From NCBI RefSeq assembly GCF_030531065.1, contig NZ_JAUNOQ010000001.1:1-64000 (forward strand): DNA of 64,000 bases, given 5' to 3'. Positions 40,497-50,321 of the stretch are shown piece by piece; position 1 is the stretch's first letter; every line of letters begins with the position of its first letter. Origin of the DNA: Phascolarctobacterium sp. (GTDB lineage: Bacteria; Bacillota; Negativicutes; Acidaminococcales; Acidaminococcaceae). The position numbers and the translations under genes were made by a program. The notes under the pieces were generated by a model. It worked only from the letters and a program-made list of their open reading frames with translations, was not told the DNA's origin and searched no databases.

Positions 40497-40511
40497 AGGG
40501 GAGGAAGAACC

Positions 40512-41669
40512 GTGAAGAAACTTAAATTGATGACTGTCTTTGGCACTCGTCCGGAAGCAATTAAAATGTGCCCGCTGGTCTTGGAGATGCGCAAATATCC
40601 TGAATATATCCAGCCCATTGTGGCCGTTACCGCACAGCACCGCGAAATGTTGGACCAGGTACTGGAGCTTTTCGGCATCAAGCCGGACTATGATTTGAAT
40701 ATTATGACCAGCGGCCAAACTCTGTACGACGTTACTACCCGCGCGTTGATGGGCTTGAAGCCGGTTATGGAGGAAGCTAAGCCCGATATGGTTTTAGTAC
40801 ACGGCGACACCACGACTACCTTCGCGGGGGCGTTGGCGGCATTTTACGCGCAAATTCCAGTGGGGCACGTGGAGGCCGGGCTGCGCACGGGCAATAAGTA
40901 TTCGCCCTATCCGGAGGAAATGAACCGCAAGCTGACGGGCGCTATCGCCGATATGCACTTTGCGCCGACTTCGACGAGCAAAGCCAATCTGCTGCGGGAA
41001 AATGTAAAGCCGGAAAATATTCTGGTGACTGGCAACACGGTTATCGATGCTTTGCAGACTACGGTGCGAGCTGATTATCATTTTGAGGACGAGGACTTTA
41101 ATAAGGTATTTGCCAGCGGCCGCCGTCTGATTTTAATGACCACGCACCGCCGTGAAAATTTGGGCGAACCCATGCGTCATGTGTACCGCGCACTGAAAAG
41201 CGTGCTGGAAACGCATGAAGACGTGGAAGCCATCTTCCCGGTGCATAAAAATCCCAAGGTGCGCGAAATCGTCAACCAGGAGCTGGGGCATTTAAACCGT
41301 GTGCATCTTATCGAGCCCATGGATTACGAGCCCTTCGCTAATTTAATGGCCAAGGTGGATATCGTGCTGACGGACAGCGGCGGCATTCAGGAGGAGGCTC
41401 CCGCTTTAGGCAAGCCGGTGCTGGTGCTGCGCGATACTACGGAACGCCCCGAAGCTGTGGTCGCCGGTACGGTAAAACTGGTAGGCACGGCTTACGAGGA
41501 TGTGTTGCGGGAAACGAACCGCCTGCTGGACGACGCCGGATATTATCGCTCGATGGCGGAGGCTGCCAATCCTTACGGCGACGGCAAGGCTTGCCAGCGC
41601 ATTATCAGCGCTATTTTGCGCAAAAACGGTTTTGACGCAGAAATTTTTTCCGAATTTCAGCATAATTGA
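40512..41669 (+). CDS. wecB: UDP-N-acetylglucosamine 2-epimerase (non-hydrolysing)
   Basis: A 385-residue enzyme. Motifs: VFGTRPEAIKMCPLV, GHVEAGLRTGNKYSPYPEEMNR, TTHRRENLGEPM, FPVHKNPKVREI and DSGGIQEEAPALGKPVLVLRDTTERPE. It interconverts UDP-GlcNAc and UDP-ManNAc in the cytoplasm. The GTG start has GGGGAGG upstream. Pairing with the WecA-like gene points to a cell-surface polymer or linkage unit; no UDP-ManNAc dehydrogenase is visible here. Confidence 0.95.
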   Translation: MKKLKLMTVFGTRPEAIKMCPLVLEMRKYPEYIQPIVAVTAQHREMLDQVLELFGIKPDYDLNIMTSGQTLYDVTTRALMGLKPVMEEAKPDMVLVHGDTTTTFAGALAAFYAQIPVGHVEAGLRTGNKYSPYPEEMNRKLTGAIADMHFAPTSTSKANLLRENVKPENILVTGNTVIDALQTTVRADYHFEDEDFNKVFASGRRLILMTTHRRENLGEPMRHVYRALKSVLETHEDVEAIFPVHKNPKVREIVNQELGHLNRVHLIEPMDYEPFANLMAKVDIVLTDSGGIQEEAPALGKPVLVLRDTTERPEAVVAGTVKLVGTAYEDVLRETNRLLDDAGYYRSMAEAANPYGDGKACQRIISAILRKNGFDAEIFSEFQHN

Positions 41670-41676
41670 GTGGACA

Positions 41677-41705
41677 TTGTTTGTGAAATAATTTAAAATT
41701 ATATT
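41677..41705 (+). promoter_or_regulatory. Probable atp operon promoter
   Basis: TTGTTT (41677-41682), 17-bp spacer, TATATT (41700-41705), followed by a small ACCATT/AATGGT hairpin before the first gene of the operon. Confidence 0.45.
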
Positions 41706-41764
41706 ATACCATTCTGTGAACTGCAAAATGGTCTGTTAAGTGTGTGACGATTTGAAAGGACTAT

Positions 41765-42025
41765 ATGGATAAACGCAAGGAAGCGCGGGAACGTGTTAAA
41801 ATGCTTAATGCGCTGGCGACGGTTTCCTCCTTGGCTATCATGATCGTTTGCGATTTTTTGCTGGCGTATTGGGGCGGGGACTGGCTGGATAATTATTTTC
41901 AAACTGGCGACCATTCTTTTCGCGTGGGCTGTATTTGCCTGGCCATCGTTACAGTATTCCTGACATTCTTCAAGCTGATATATTCAGTTATGCTTGATAA
42001 GGACGACGACGAGAAAAAATCATGA
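41765..42025 (+). CDS. AtpZ-like small membrane protein
   Basis: An 86-residue protein with two membrane segments (ATVSSLAIMIVCDFLLAYWGGDWLDNYF and RVGCICLAIVTVFLTFFKLIYSVML) and charged ends. It fits the AtpZ/AtpI-like first genes of bacterial atp operons, which help c-ring assembly or magnesium uptake. It overlaps the next gene by 4 bp. Confidence 0.7.
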   Translation: MDKRKEARERVKMLNALATVSSLAIMIVCDFLLAYWGGDWLDNYFQTGDHSFRVGCICLAIVTVFLTFFKLIYSVMLDKDDDEKKS

Positions 42026-42426
42026 TGAAATTTGATTTGGCGCCGTCGCTGAAAAGCGGGTACAAGCAATTCCTTGTTGGGCCTGCCGTCGGCGGCGTGG
42101 CGATGGCCATAGCGGCGCATATTCTGATATCGCCCGCCTGGGCGCTGGCTTTGTTTAGAGGCAGTATTGTAGGCTTACTGGATAAAGTAATAATGCTTCA
42201 CGGTATCAGGCGCGCTATGCCGTATGAAAAGGAGCCTGAAAAGGGCCTGGCTATTATGCGTCGTTACCGCTGGTACAGGGTTATAGCGGCTTCCAGTATT
42301 ATAATAATGTTGTTGAAGCAGGGGCGCGATGTGACTGGCGTTTGCATCGGGCTTCTCCTGATACATATATTTTACTTAATCAATTTAACATTTATCGCGT
42401 ACCGACTGAATAAGGAGGAGACGTGA
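42022..42426 (+). CDS. atpI: ATP synthase subunit I (AtpI-like)
   Basis: A 134-residue membrane protein with four hydrophobic stretches; it carries LDKVIMLHGIRRAMPYEKEPEKGLAIMRRYRW and ends YLINLTFIAYRLNKEET. Its position immediately before atpB and its fold type match UncI-family assembly factors. Overlap with the preceding gene indicates coupled translation. Confidence 0.75.
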   Translation: MMKFDLAPSLKSGYKQFLVGPAVGGVAMAIAAHILISPAWALALFRGSIVGLLDKVIMLHGIRRAMPYEKEPEKGLAIMRRYRWYRVIAASSIIIMLLKQGRDVTGVCIGLLLIHIFYLINLTFIAYRLNKEET

Positions 42427-42442
42427 AGAAAGGAGTAAAAGA

Positions 42443-43156
42443 ATGGGAAATGAAGCAGCAGCTGCGGCACAAGAACATTCCGGCGAGATCGTCCATTACC
42501 TTGCCACGGAAGTAGCCCCTGGTATCGTCATCAATATGCAGACAATGTATATGACCTGGATTACCATGGCTGTCGTTTTCGTGCTCTTTGTTATGGCTGC
42601 AAGAAGTCCGAAGCTGGTTCCCAGCGGTTTGCAAAATGTAATGGAATTTTTTGTCGACTTCCTTAATGGTCTGATGGAAGGTACCCTTGGTGCTAAAGGA
42701 AGCAAATATATGGCTCCTTTTATCATCACCCTCTTTATGTTTATCTTCATCGCCAATGAACTCGGCATGCTTCCTCAGGTTGGCGTACACTGGACGTCTC
42801 CGACTAACGATATCAACACCTGTTTTGGTTTATCTTTGATGGTTGCCGCAGGCGTATATGTTGTCGGCGTATGTCAAAAAGGTTTAAGCCACTTCAAGCA
42901 TTTTGTCAGCCCTTCCCCGGCTTTCTTGCCCTTGCATTTGTTGGAAGAAATCACTAAGCCGCTGACCATGGCTCTTCGTCTATTTGGTAATATCCTGGCA
43001 GGCGAAATTTTGCTGATTGTACTGTATCAATTGGCTCCGTGGGTAGTACCCGAATTCTGGGTAATGTTCAGCTTATTCATCGGCTTCTTGCAGGCCTTTA
43101 TCTTCACCATGCTGACGCTGACCAGCTATGCTATCGTATTCGCTCATCACGAATAA
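42443..43156 (+). CDS. atpB: ATP synthase Fo subunit a
   Basis: A 237-residue membrane protein with the family signature NELGMLPQV near residue 107, a PSPAFLPLHLLEEITKPLTMALRLFGNILAGEILL segment (essential Arg in MALRLFGN) and a C-terminal hydrophobic hairpin. It forms the ion half-channels against the c-ring. AAGGAG lies upstream of the ATG. Confidence 0.97.
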   Translation: MGNEAAAAAQEHSGEIVHYLATEVAPGIVINMQTMYMTWITMAVVFVLFVMAARSPKLVPSGLQNVMEFFVDFLNGLMEGTLGAKGSKYMAPFIITLFMFIFIANELGMLPQVGVHWTSPTNDINTCFGLSLMVAAGVYVVGVCQKGLSHFKHFVSPSPAFLPLHLLEEITKPLTMALRLFGNILAGEILLIVLYQLAPWVVPEFWVMFSLFIGFLQAFIFTMLTLTSYAIVFAHHE

Positions 43157-43219
43157 GAGGCAGTTCAGCACATCACATCATTAAATTTTAAAGTATTTAG
43201 TTCTGAAAGGATGAATGAA

Positions 43220-43474
43220 ATGACTGAAAACGCTATGATCATTGCAGCATCTATGTTTGCTGTTGCATTTATTTGCTTGGGCGCAGCTCTGGGCGCTGCT
43301 CTTGGTAACGGTAACTTGACCGGTAAAGGTCTGGAATCTATGGCTCGTCAACCGGAAGAAGCCGGCAAGCTGTTCACCAACATGCTGGTATCCGTAGGCT
43401 TGGTAGAATCCATGCCTATTCTTTGCTATGTAATCGCAGTAGTATTGGTATTTGCTAACCCCTTCGTTAAATAA
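43220..43474 (+). CDS. atpE: ATP synthase Fo subunit c
   Basis: An 84-residue hairpin of two membrane helices. It has the polar loop ARQPE and the ion-binding Glu in GLVESMPIL. The ATG at 43220 is preferred, as AAAGG is well placed for it; the ATG at 43211 immediately adjoins that site. The residue after Glu is Ser, as in sodium-binding rings, but the position equal to Gln32 of Ilyobacter is Asn (GNGNLTGKG) and the Thr after Ser is Met, so ion choice is unclear. Confidence 0.95.
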   Translation: MTENAMIIAASMFAVAFICLGAALGAALGNGNLTGKGLESMARQPEEAGKLFTNMLVSVGLVESMPILCYVIAVVLVFANPFVK

Positions 43475-43518
43475 TTGTATCCCTGATTTTAAGAAAACAA
43501 TAAAGGAGAGTGCTATAA

Positions 43519-43998
43519 TTGGTTAATATTAACGCAACACTTATCGCGCAAATCCTGAACTTTTTGGTTCTTGTTTTCGTTCTTGCAAAATTTGCTTATA
43601 AACCTTTATTAGGTATTATGGAAGAGCGCAAGAATAAAATTGCCAGCGATTTGGAAGCTGCTGAAAAGGCTAAAACCGACGCAGAAACAGTTAAATCCGA
43701 ATACGCTGCTAAATTAGCGGATGCAAGACAGGAAGCACAGGCTATTATCGATAATGCCCGCAAAACTGCACAGGCTGCTCATGATAAGATCATGGCTGAC
43801 ACTAAGGCAGAGCAGGAGCAGCTGATTGCCGCTGCTAAAGAAACCATCGCTTTGGAGAAGCAAAAATCTCTGGACGATATCCGTGCTCAGGTTATCAACC
43901 TGTCCATGATTGCTGCTGGCAAGATCGTTGAACAAAAATTAAGTTCTGAAGAAGACAAAAAATTAGCCGGCGAAATCGTTGATTCTATTCTGAAATAA
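43519..43998 (+). CDS. atpF: ATP synthase Fo subunit b
   Basis: A 159-residue subunit. An N-terminal membrane helix (ATLIAQILNFLVLVFVLAKFAYKPLL) is followed by a long charged coiled coil with Ala-rich heptads. Ordinary length, so it is not a b-delta fusion. The start is TTG with AAGGAGAG 8 bp upstream. It forms the stalk that normally binds delta. Confidence 0.95.
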   Translation: MVNINATLIAQILNFLVLVFVLAKFAYKPLLGIMEERKNKIASDLEAAEKAKTDAETVKSEYAAKLADARQEAQAIIDNARKTAQAAHDKIMADTKAEQEQLIAAAKETIALEKQKSLDDIRAQVINLSMIAAGKIVEQKLSSEEDKKLAGEIVDSILK

Positions 43999-44091
43999 GC
44001 GTTTTGCCGCTTTCTCTAACAAGCCGGACAAATCTGCTGAAATGCGAATCAGCAAAGATGAAAGCCGGTATTCGGAGGTGATTGGTACAAT

Positions 44092-45918
44092 ATGAAGAGC
44101 GAAGAAAATATTGCTTTGATTAAGCAAGAATTATCCAGCTTCAAAATTGATCTCGGCTCCATTAAAGAGCTGTTAGATGTAAATGTTACCACGGCTAAAA
44201 AATTATCCGTGGACGAGTATCAATCCATTTCTGCAATTCTCACCGAGAAACTGGGCCGCGAAATCTTCCTGAATAAAAAGGTTGATCCGGCAATCCTCGG
44301 CGGTATCATTATCCAAGTTGGCGATAAGGTTTACGACGCTTCCGCAGCTCGCAAGCTGAAGAAAATGGAAGTTGCTCTGAGTGGTATTGACATTCACGAG
44401 TACACTAAACCCGAAGCCATGGGTGATGCTCTGAGCGCTAAGCTGGAGAATTACAATGTGGATGCTGATCTTGAAGAAGTTGGTATCGTAGAGAAGATCG
44501 GTGACGGTATCGCAAACGTTATCGGTATGAAAAACGCAATGGCAGGCGAGCTGGTAGAGCTGCCGCACAACGTATCCGGCATGGTACTGAACCTGAACCC
44601 TGATTCCGTCGGCATCGTATTGATGGGCGGCGAAACCAAGATTAAGGAAGGCGACATTGTACGCCGCACCGGTCGCATCATGGAGGTTCCCGTAGGCGAA
44701 AACCTGCTGGGCCGCGTTGTAAGCGCTATCGGCGATCCTATCGACGGCAAAGGTGAAATCGTTGCCGCTGAATATCGTCCTGTTGAATCCCCTGCACATG
44801 GTATCGCAGACCGTAAGTCCGTTGATACTCCTTTGCAGACCGGTATTAAATGTATCGACGCGCTCGTTCCTATCGGACGCGGCCAGCGCGAATTGATCAT
44901 CGGCGACCGCGGCACCGGCAAGACGGCTGTTGCTATCGATACCATTATTAACCAAAAAGGCCTGGGCGTTATCTGCATTTATGTAGCTATCGGTCAAAAG
45001 GCTTCCAATGTTGCCCGTATCGTTCGCACTTTGGAACAACACGGCGCAATGGAATACACCATCATCGTTGCCGCTACCGCAGCAGATTCCGCTCCGCTGC
45101 AATATCTGGCTCCGTATGCGGGCGTAACCATGGCTGAATATTTCATGGACCAGGGCAAAGACGTTCTGTGCGTATACGACGACCTGTCCAAGCACGCCGT
45201 TGCTTACCGCGCCATGTCCCTGCTGCTCCGCCGTCCGCCAGGACGCGAAGCTTATCCCGGCGACGTATTCTACTTGCATTCCCGTCTGCTGGAACGCGCT
45301 GCTAAGCTGAACGACGAGTTGAAGGGCGGTTCCATCACCGCGCTGCCGGTTATTGAAACCCTGGCAGGCGACGTAGGCGGCTTTATTCCGACCAACGTAA
45401 TTTCCATTACCGACGGTCAGATCTTCCTGGAATCCGAGCTGTTCTATTCCGGTATCCGTCCGGCTATCAACTCCGGCTTGTCCGTATCCCGCGTAGGCGG
45501 CGCAGCTCAGATTAAAGCTATGAAACAGGTTGCAGGTACTCTGCGTCTGGATTTGGCACAGTTCCGCGAACTGGCAGCATTTGCTCAGTTTGCTTCTGAC
45601 CTGGATAAAGCTACCAAAGCTCAGTTGGATCGCGGCCAGCGTCTGACCGAGGTTTTGAAGCAAGGTCAATACAGCCCGTTGTCTGTTGAAAAACAGGTTA
45701 TGGCCATTTACCTTGGTACTAAAGGTTATCTCGACGACGTAGAGGTTAAAGAAGTAACCCGCTGCGAAAAAGAATTCCTGGACTTCATGGAAGCTAACCA
45801 TCCTGAAGTAGGCGCAGATATCCTCAAAACCAAGAAAATCACCGATGAGAATGAAGAAGCATTGAAGAAAGCTATCGCCGAGTTCAAGGAAACATTTGTA
45901 TCCAGTGAAGGCAGGTGA
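44092..45918 (+). CDS. atpA: ATP synthase alpha subunit with an N-terminal delta-like domain (delta-alpha fusion)
   Basis: 608 residues, about 95 more than usual. The alpha part starts near residue 95 ([39 protein letters not shown]) and is complete: Walker [10 protein letters not shown], the family signature [17 protein letters not shown]. The extra N-terminus contains [55 protein letters not shown] (residues about 38-91). That matches the C-terminal domain of delta/OSCP (AtpH), which ends in the xGGxxxxxGDxxxDxSxxxxL pattern. No separate atpH exists in the operon; the 93 bp after atpF hold no gene. The delta N-terminal domain, which normally binds alpha, appears absent. GGAGGTGATT lies upstream of the ATG. 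Confidence 0.92.
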   Translation: MKSEENIALIKQELSSFKIDLGSIKELLDVNVTTAKKLSVDEYQSISAILTEKLGREIFLNKKVDPAILGGIIIQVGDKVYDASAARKLKKMEVALSGIDIHEYTKPEAMGDALSAKLENYNVDADLEEVGIVEKIGDGIANVIGMKNAMAGELVELPHNVSGMVLNLNPDSVGIVLMGGETKIKEGDIVRRTGRIMEVPVGENLLGRVVSAIGDPIDGKGEIVAAEYRPVESPAHGIADRKSVDTPLQTGIKCIDALVPIGRGQRELIIGDRGTGKTAVAIDTIINQKGLGVICIYVAIGQKASNVARIVRTLEQHGAMEYTIIVAATAADSAPLQYLAPYAGVTMAEYFMDQGKDVLCVYDDLSKHAVAYRAMSLLLRRPPGREAYPGDVFYLHSRLLERAAKLNDELKGGSITALPVIETLAGDVGGFIPTNVISITDGQIFLESELFYSGIRPAINSGLSVSRVGGAAQIKAMKQVAGTLRLDLAQFRELAAFAQFASDLDKATKAQLDRGQRLTEVLKQGQYSPLSVEKQVMAIYLGTKGYLDDVEVKEVTRCEKEFLDFMEANHPEVGADILKTKKITDENEEALKKAIAEFKETFVSSEGR

Positions 45919-45925
45919 TTAACTA

Positions 45926-46810
45926 ATGGCTACTGCACGCGAGATTCATCGCCACATGAAGAGCGTAGGTAACATTGGTAAGATCACCAAGGCTATGAAG
46001 ATGGTTGCCGCCGCCCGCCTGAGACGTGCTCAGGAGCGCGCTGCCGCCAGCCGTCCTTACGCCATCAAGATCAAAGAAGTGTTGTCCAACGTTGTGAGCG
46101 ATCCGAGTATTCTTGCAGGCCTAAGTGCCAAAAAACACCCGCTGCTTCAACATCGTGAAGTTAAAAAAGTTGGTTATCTGGTGCTCGCCTCTGATAAAGG
46201 TCTGGCTGGCGCATACAGCTCCAACGCATTGAAGCTGGCCGTTGCGGAAATTTCCGCCTGCGACTCTGAAGTCGTTGTAATTACCAGCGGTCGCAAGGCA
46301 AGGGATTTCTTCCGGCGCCGCGGCTATAATGTGCTGAGCTCTCATATGGGCTATTCCGACAGACCTTCCTATGATAACGCGGTAGAAATTGCTCAGGATG
46401 CGGCAAAACGCTTTGCAGACCAGGGCTTTGACGAGCTGCGTATCATCTTTACTCTGTTTAAAACCGCTTTGTCCCAGACTCCTACCTGCGAAAAGATTCT
46501 GCCGGTAGAGCCTCCTGTGAAGGAAAAGGGCAAGGCTGAAGCAACCTTTATGTTCGAGCCCGGCGAAGACGAAACCTTGGAAGTCCTCGCTCCCAAGTAT
46601 CTGGAAACCGTCGTTTACGCCGCGCTGGTACAATCCGCTGCCAGCGAGCTGGGCTCCCGTATGACCGCTATGTCTTCTGCTACTGATAACGCCGCTAAGC
46701 TGGTACAAAATCTGGAGCTGTCCTACAACAAGGCGCGTCAGGCTACCATTACCCGAGAGCTGACGGAAATCGTCGGCGGCGTAGAAGCGCTGAAGCAAGC
46801 GCAACAATAA
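45926..46810 (+). CDS. atpG: ATP synthase gamma subunit
   Basis: A 294-residue subunit with the N-terminal helix IHRHMKSVGNIGKITKAMKMVAAARLRRAQ and C-terminal RMTAMSSATDNAAKLVQNLELSYNKARQATITRELTEIVGGVEAL, which form the rotor coiled coil. GGCAGGTG is upstream, and the gene follows atpA by 7 bp. Confidence 0.97.
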   Translation: MATAREIHRHMKSVGNIGKITKAMKMVAAARLRRAQERAAASRPYAIKIKEVLSNVVSDPSILAGLSAKKHPLLQHREVKKVGYLVLASDKGLAGAYSSNALKLAVAEISACDSEVVVITSGRKARDFFRRRGYNVLSSHMGYSDRPSYDNAVEIAQDAAKRFADQGFDELRIIFTLFKTALSQTPTCEKILPVEPPVKEKGKAEATFMFEPGEDETLEVLAPKYLETVVYAALVQSAASELGSRMTAMSSATDNAAKLVQNLELSYNKARQATITRELTEIVGGVEALKQAQQ

Positions 46811-46816
46811 TCTTAA

Positions 46817-48253
<1,437 letters not shown>

Positions 48254-48255
48254 TA

Positions 48256-48666
48256 ATGGCTACACCTTTTACATTTGAAATTGTCACGCCGGATAAGATG
48301 CTTTTTTCCGCTGAAAATGTAACCTATGTTGGCTTCCGCTCTTTGTCCGGTGGCCTGGGTATCAAAGCCAAGCATTTGCCCATCATTGCTACCCTGGACA
48401 TTGCGCCTATGAAGCTGGAGTTTACTGATGGCACTGCGAAGAGTTTTGCAGTGTGCGGCGGCTTCCTGGAAATGAAGGACAATAAATGTACCGTTTTGGC
48501 AACTATTGCCGAAGCTGATACAGATATTGATACTGCCCGCGCTAATGCAGCTAAGGAACGCGCCGAACATCGTTTGCAAAGCCAAAGCAACGATATCGAC
48601 CATGCCCGTGCAGAGCGTGCGCTAAAGAGAGCGCTCACTCGTCTGCGTGCCGCCAGCAAGGCTTAA
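48256..48666 (+). CDS. atpC: ATP synthase epsilon subunit
   Basis: A 136-residue subunit: an N-terminal beta-sandwich (FEIVTPDKMLFSAENVTYVGFRSLSGGLGIKAKHLPIIATLDIAPMKLEF) and a C-terminal helical pair ending RALKRALTRLRAASKA. Two bp after atpD. Last gene of the operon. Confidence 0.95.
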   Translation: MATPFTFEIVTPDKMLFSAENVTYVGFRSLSGGLGIKAKHLPIIATLDIAPMKLEFTDGTAKSFAVCGGFLEMKDNKCTVLATIAEADTDIDTARANAAKERAEHRLQSQSNDIDHARAERALKRALTRLRAASKA

Positions 48667-48700
48667 AGCATTTCAAGACAATGCAATGAAAAAACAATTA

Positions 48701-48729
48701 AGCCCCGCTCGTAAGAGCGGGGCTTTTTG
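48701..48729. terminator. atp operon terminator, possibly bidirectional
   Basis: AGCCCCGCTC (48701-48710), GTAA loop, GAGCGGGGCT (48715-48724), then TTTT. On the opposite strand it could also end the ClC-family gene transcript. Confidence 0.85.
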
Positions 48730-48745
48730 TATGCAGAAGAGTATG

Positions 48746-50311
48746 TTATTCGCCACTGCCTGCCATAGCCTGTAAAATTTCGATGTGTTCGTTTTCCGTC
48801 AGCACGTAGATAAAATCGCCGGGCAAAAGGCGCGTGTCGCCTGTGGGAACGATTTGCTGCTCGCCGCGCTTGACGTCTACTAAAAGCGTGTTATGCGGCC
48901 AGGGTATATCCTTGATAAGTTTATTAGCAACCGGGCTGCCGCTGCAAACGGCAAGCTCGATAACATTACGCTGCTCCAGCGTATCGGGAGCGGGCTTATC
49001 CTTTTGCAGCATGCGGTTCAGCAGCTCTTCGTAAATAGGCTTGCTTTGGCACAGCTCCGCGATAACGAAAGCTACCATGGAGGCGATAGCCAAAGAAAGC
49101 AGCTGCTGGTAAGACGAAGTCATTTCCATAATCAGTACGGTACCTGTAATTGGCGCGCGCACTGACGAAGAAAAGAGCGCCGCCATCGCGACAACCATAA
49201 TATTAGCGGCGTAAAGCGGTTCGATAACCTGCAACTGAATTAAAATATTGGCGCAAATACTGCCGCTCAGCGCGCCGATAACGAGCATGGGCAGAAAGAA
49301 GCCGCCGGGGACGCCGCAGCCGTAGCTTACAAGCGTAAAAAGCAGCTTGCCCGCTAAAAAGCACAACAGCAGCTGCAAGGATACCGGCGTTTGCGCAAGA
49401 TGGTTGATGAGTTCGTTGCCGCCGCCGAGTACCTGCGGTAAAAAATAACCCAGCGCTCCGGCCGAGAGCAATGCGAAAATAATCTTATGCGCTTGGCTTT
49501 TAAACGGCGGCAGGCTGTAGAAGCGACCGATATTCAGCAAACCTTTATTAAAGATTACGCCCGCCGCGCCTGCGAACAGCGCGACTAAAACGACAATTCC
49601 GTAATAATTCAGAGGCAGGAGCTGCAAATCGGGAATGGCGAAAATAGAAGCGCGGCCGAAAAGCGCGCGCGAAATCACCGTCGCCGTCATGGCTGCGGCC
49701 ATGGAGGGCAGCAGCACCATAATAGAAAAATTGCGGTGCAGCTCTTCCAAAGCAAAAATTACGCCTGCTAGGGGCGCGTTGAAAGCTGCGGCCAAGCCGG
49801 CGCTGGCGCCACTGGTCATTAAATAGCGTTCCTCCATGCGCGTCCGCCCTAAAAGACGGCTTACTCCCTGGGCCGCTACTGCGCCCAGCTGAATGGACGG
49901 GCCTTCGCGTCCCAACGACAGGCCGGCGCCGATGCCTAAAACGCCGGCAACAAGCTTGACCCACATAACGGAAAACCAGCGCATTTTCATCAGGCCGAGC
50001 AGCGCCCCCTTAACCTGGGGGATACCGCTGCCTGCGGCCATGGGCTCCAGCTTTGTCAGGCGATATAAAATCAAGCCCAATATTACGAGCGCGGCGAACC
50101 AGGCGGCGCTCCACGGCCATTTGCAAAGAGCCAGTTGTTCGTACAGGTGGGCGCGGCCCGCTTCCGCTTCCGATAAGCTCCAGCGAAACAGGCTGATGAC
50201 CAGACCGGCAAAGACGCCGGTTAAAATACCTTCGGCGAAGAGGCGCAGACGAAAGCGGTGCCAATTGCCGATGGATTTATAAGTTCCGATAATTTGTTTT
50301 TTACTGTCCAT
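48746..50311 (-). CDS. clcA: ClC-family chloride/proton antiporter with TrkA-C domain
   Basis: A 521-residue protein. The transport domain shows GSGIPQVKG (Cl- selectivity), GREGPSIQLG (gating Glu), FALEELHRNF (inner proton Glu) and GVPGGFFLPMLV. The C-terminal 90 residues form a TrkA-C/RCK-C domain (VCSGSPVANKLIKDIPWPHNTLLVDVKRGEQQIVPTGDTRLLPGDFIYVL). Retention of both glutamates favours H+/Cl- exchange over a channel. It is the last gene of a minus-strand cluster, 10 bp after the HerA-like gene. Confidence 0.9.
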   Translation of the reverse strand: MDSKKQIIGTYKSIGNWHRFRLRLFAEGILTGVFAGLVISLFRWSLSEAEAGRAHLYEQLALCKWPWSAAWFAALVILGLILYRLTKLEPMAAGSGIPQVKGALLGLMKMRWFSVMWVKLVAGVLGIGAGLSLGREGPSIQLGAVAAQGVSRLLGRTRMEERYLMTSGASAGLAAAFNAPLAGVIFALEELHRNFSIMVLLPSMAAAMTATVISRALFGRASIFAIPDLQLLPLNYYGIVVLVALFAGAAGVIFNKGLLNIGRFYSLPPFKSQAHKIIFALLSAGALGYFLPQVLGGGNELINHLAQTPVSLQLLLCFLAGKLLFTLVSYGCGVPGGFFLPMLVIGALSGSICANILIQLQVIEPLYAANIMVVAMAALFSSSVRAPITGTVLIMEMTSSYQQLLSLAIASMVAFVIAELCQSKPIYEELLNRMLQKDKPAPDTLEQRNVIELAVCSGSPVANKLIKDIPWPHNTLLVDVKRGEQQIVPTGDTRLLPGDFIYVLTENEHIEILQAMAGSGE

Positions 50312-50321
50312 GATAACGAGC

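Noticed and set aside
43999-44091. A hidden or frameshifted atpH between atpF and atpA
   Set aside because: Only 93 bp are available and no frame encodes a delta N-terminal domain; the delta-like part is in frame with alpha.
44203-45801. 532-codon open frame antisense to ATP synthase alpha
   Set aside because: Shadow of the conserved atpA gene; no ribosome binding site or family match. The same holds for the 451-codon frame antisense to atpD (46817-48172).
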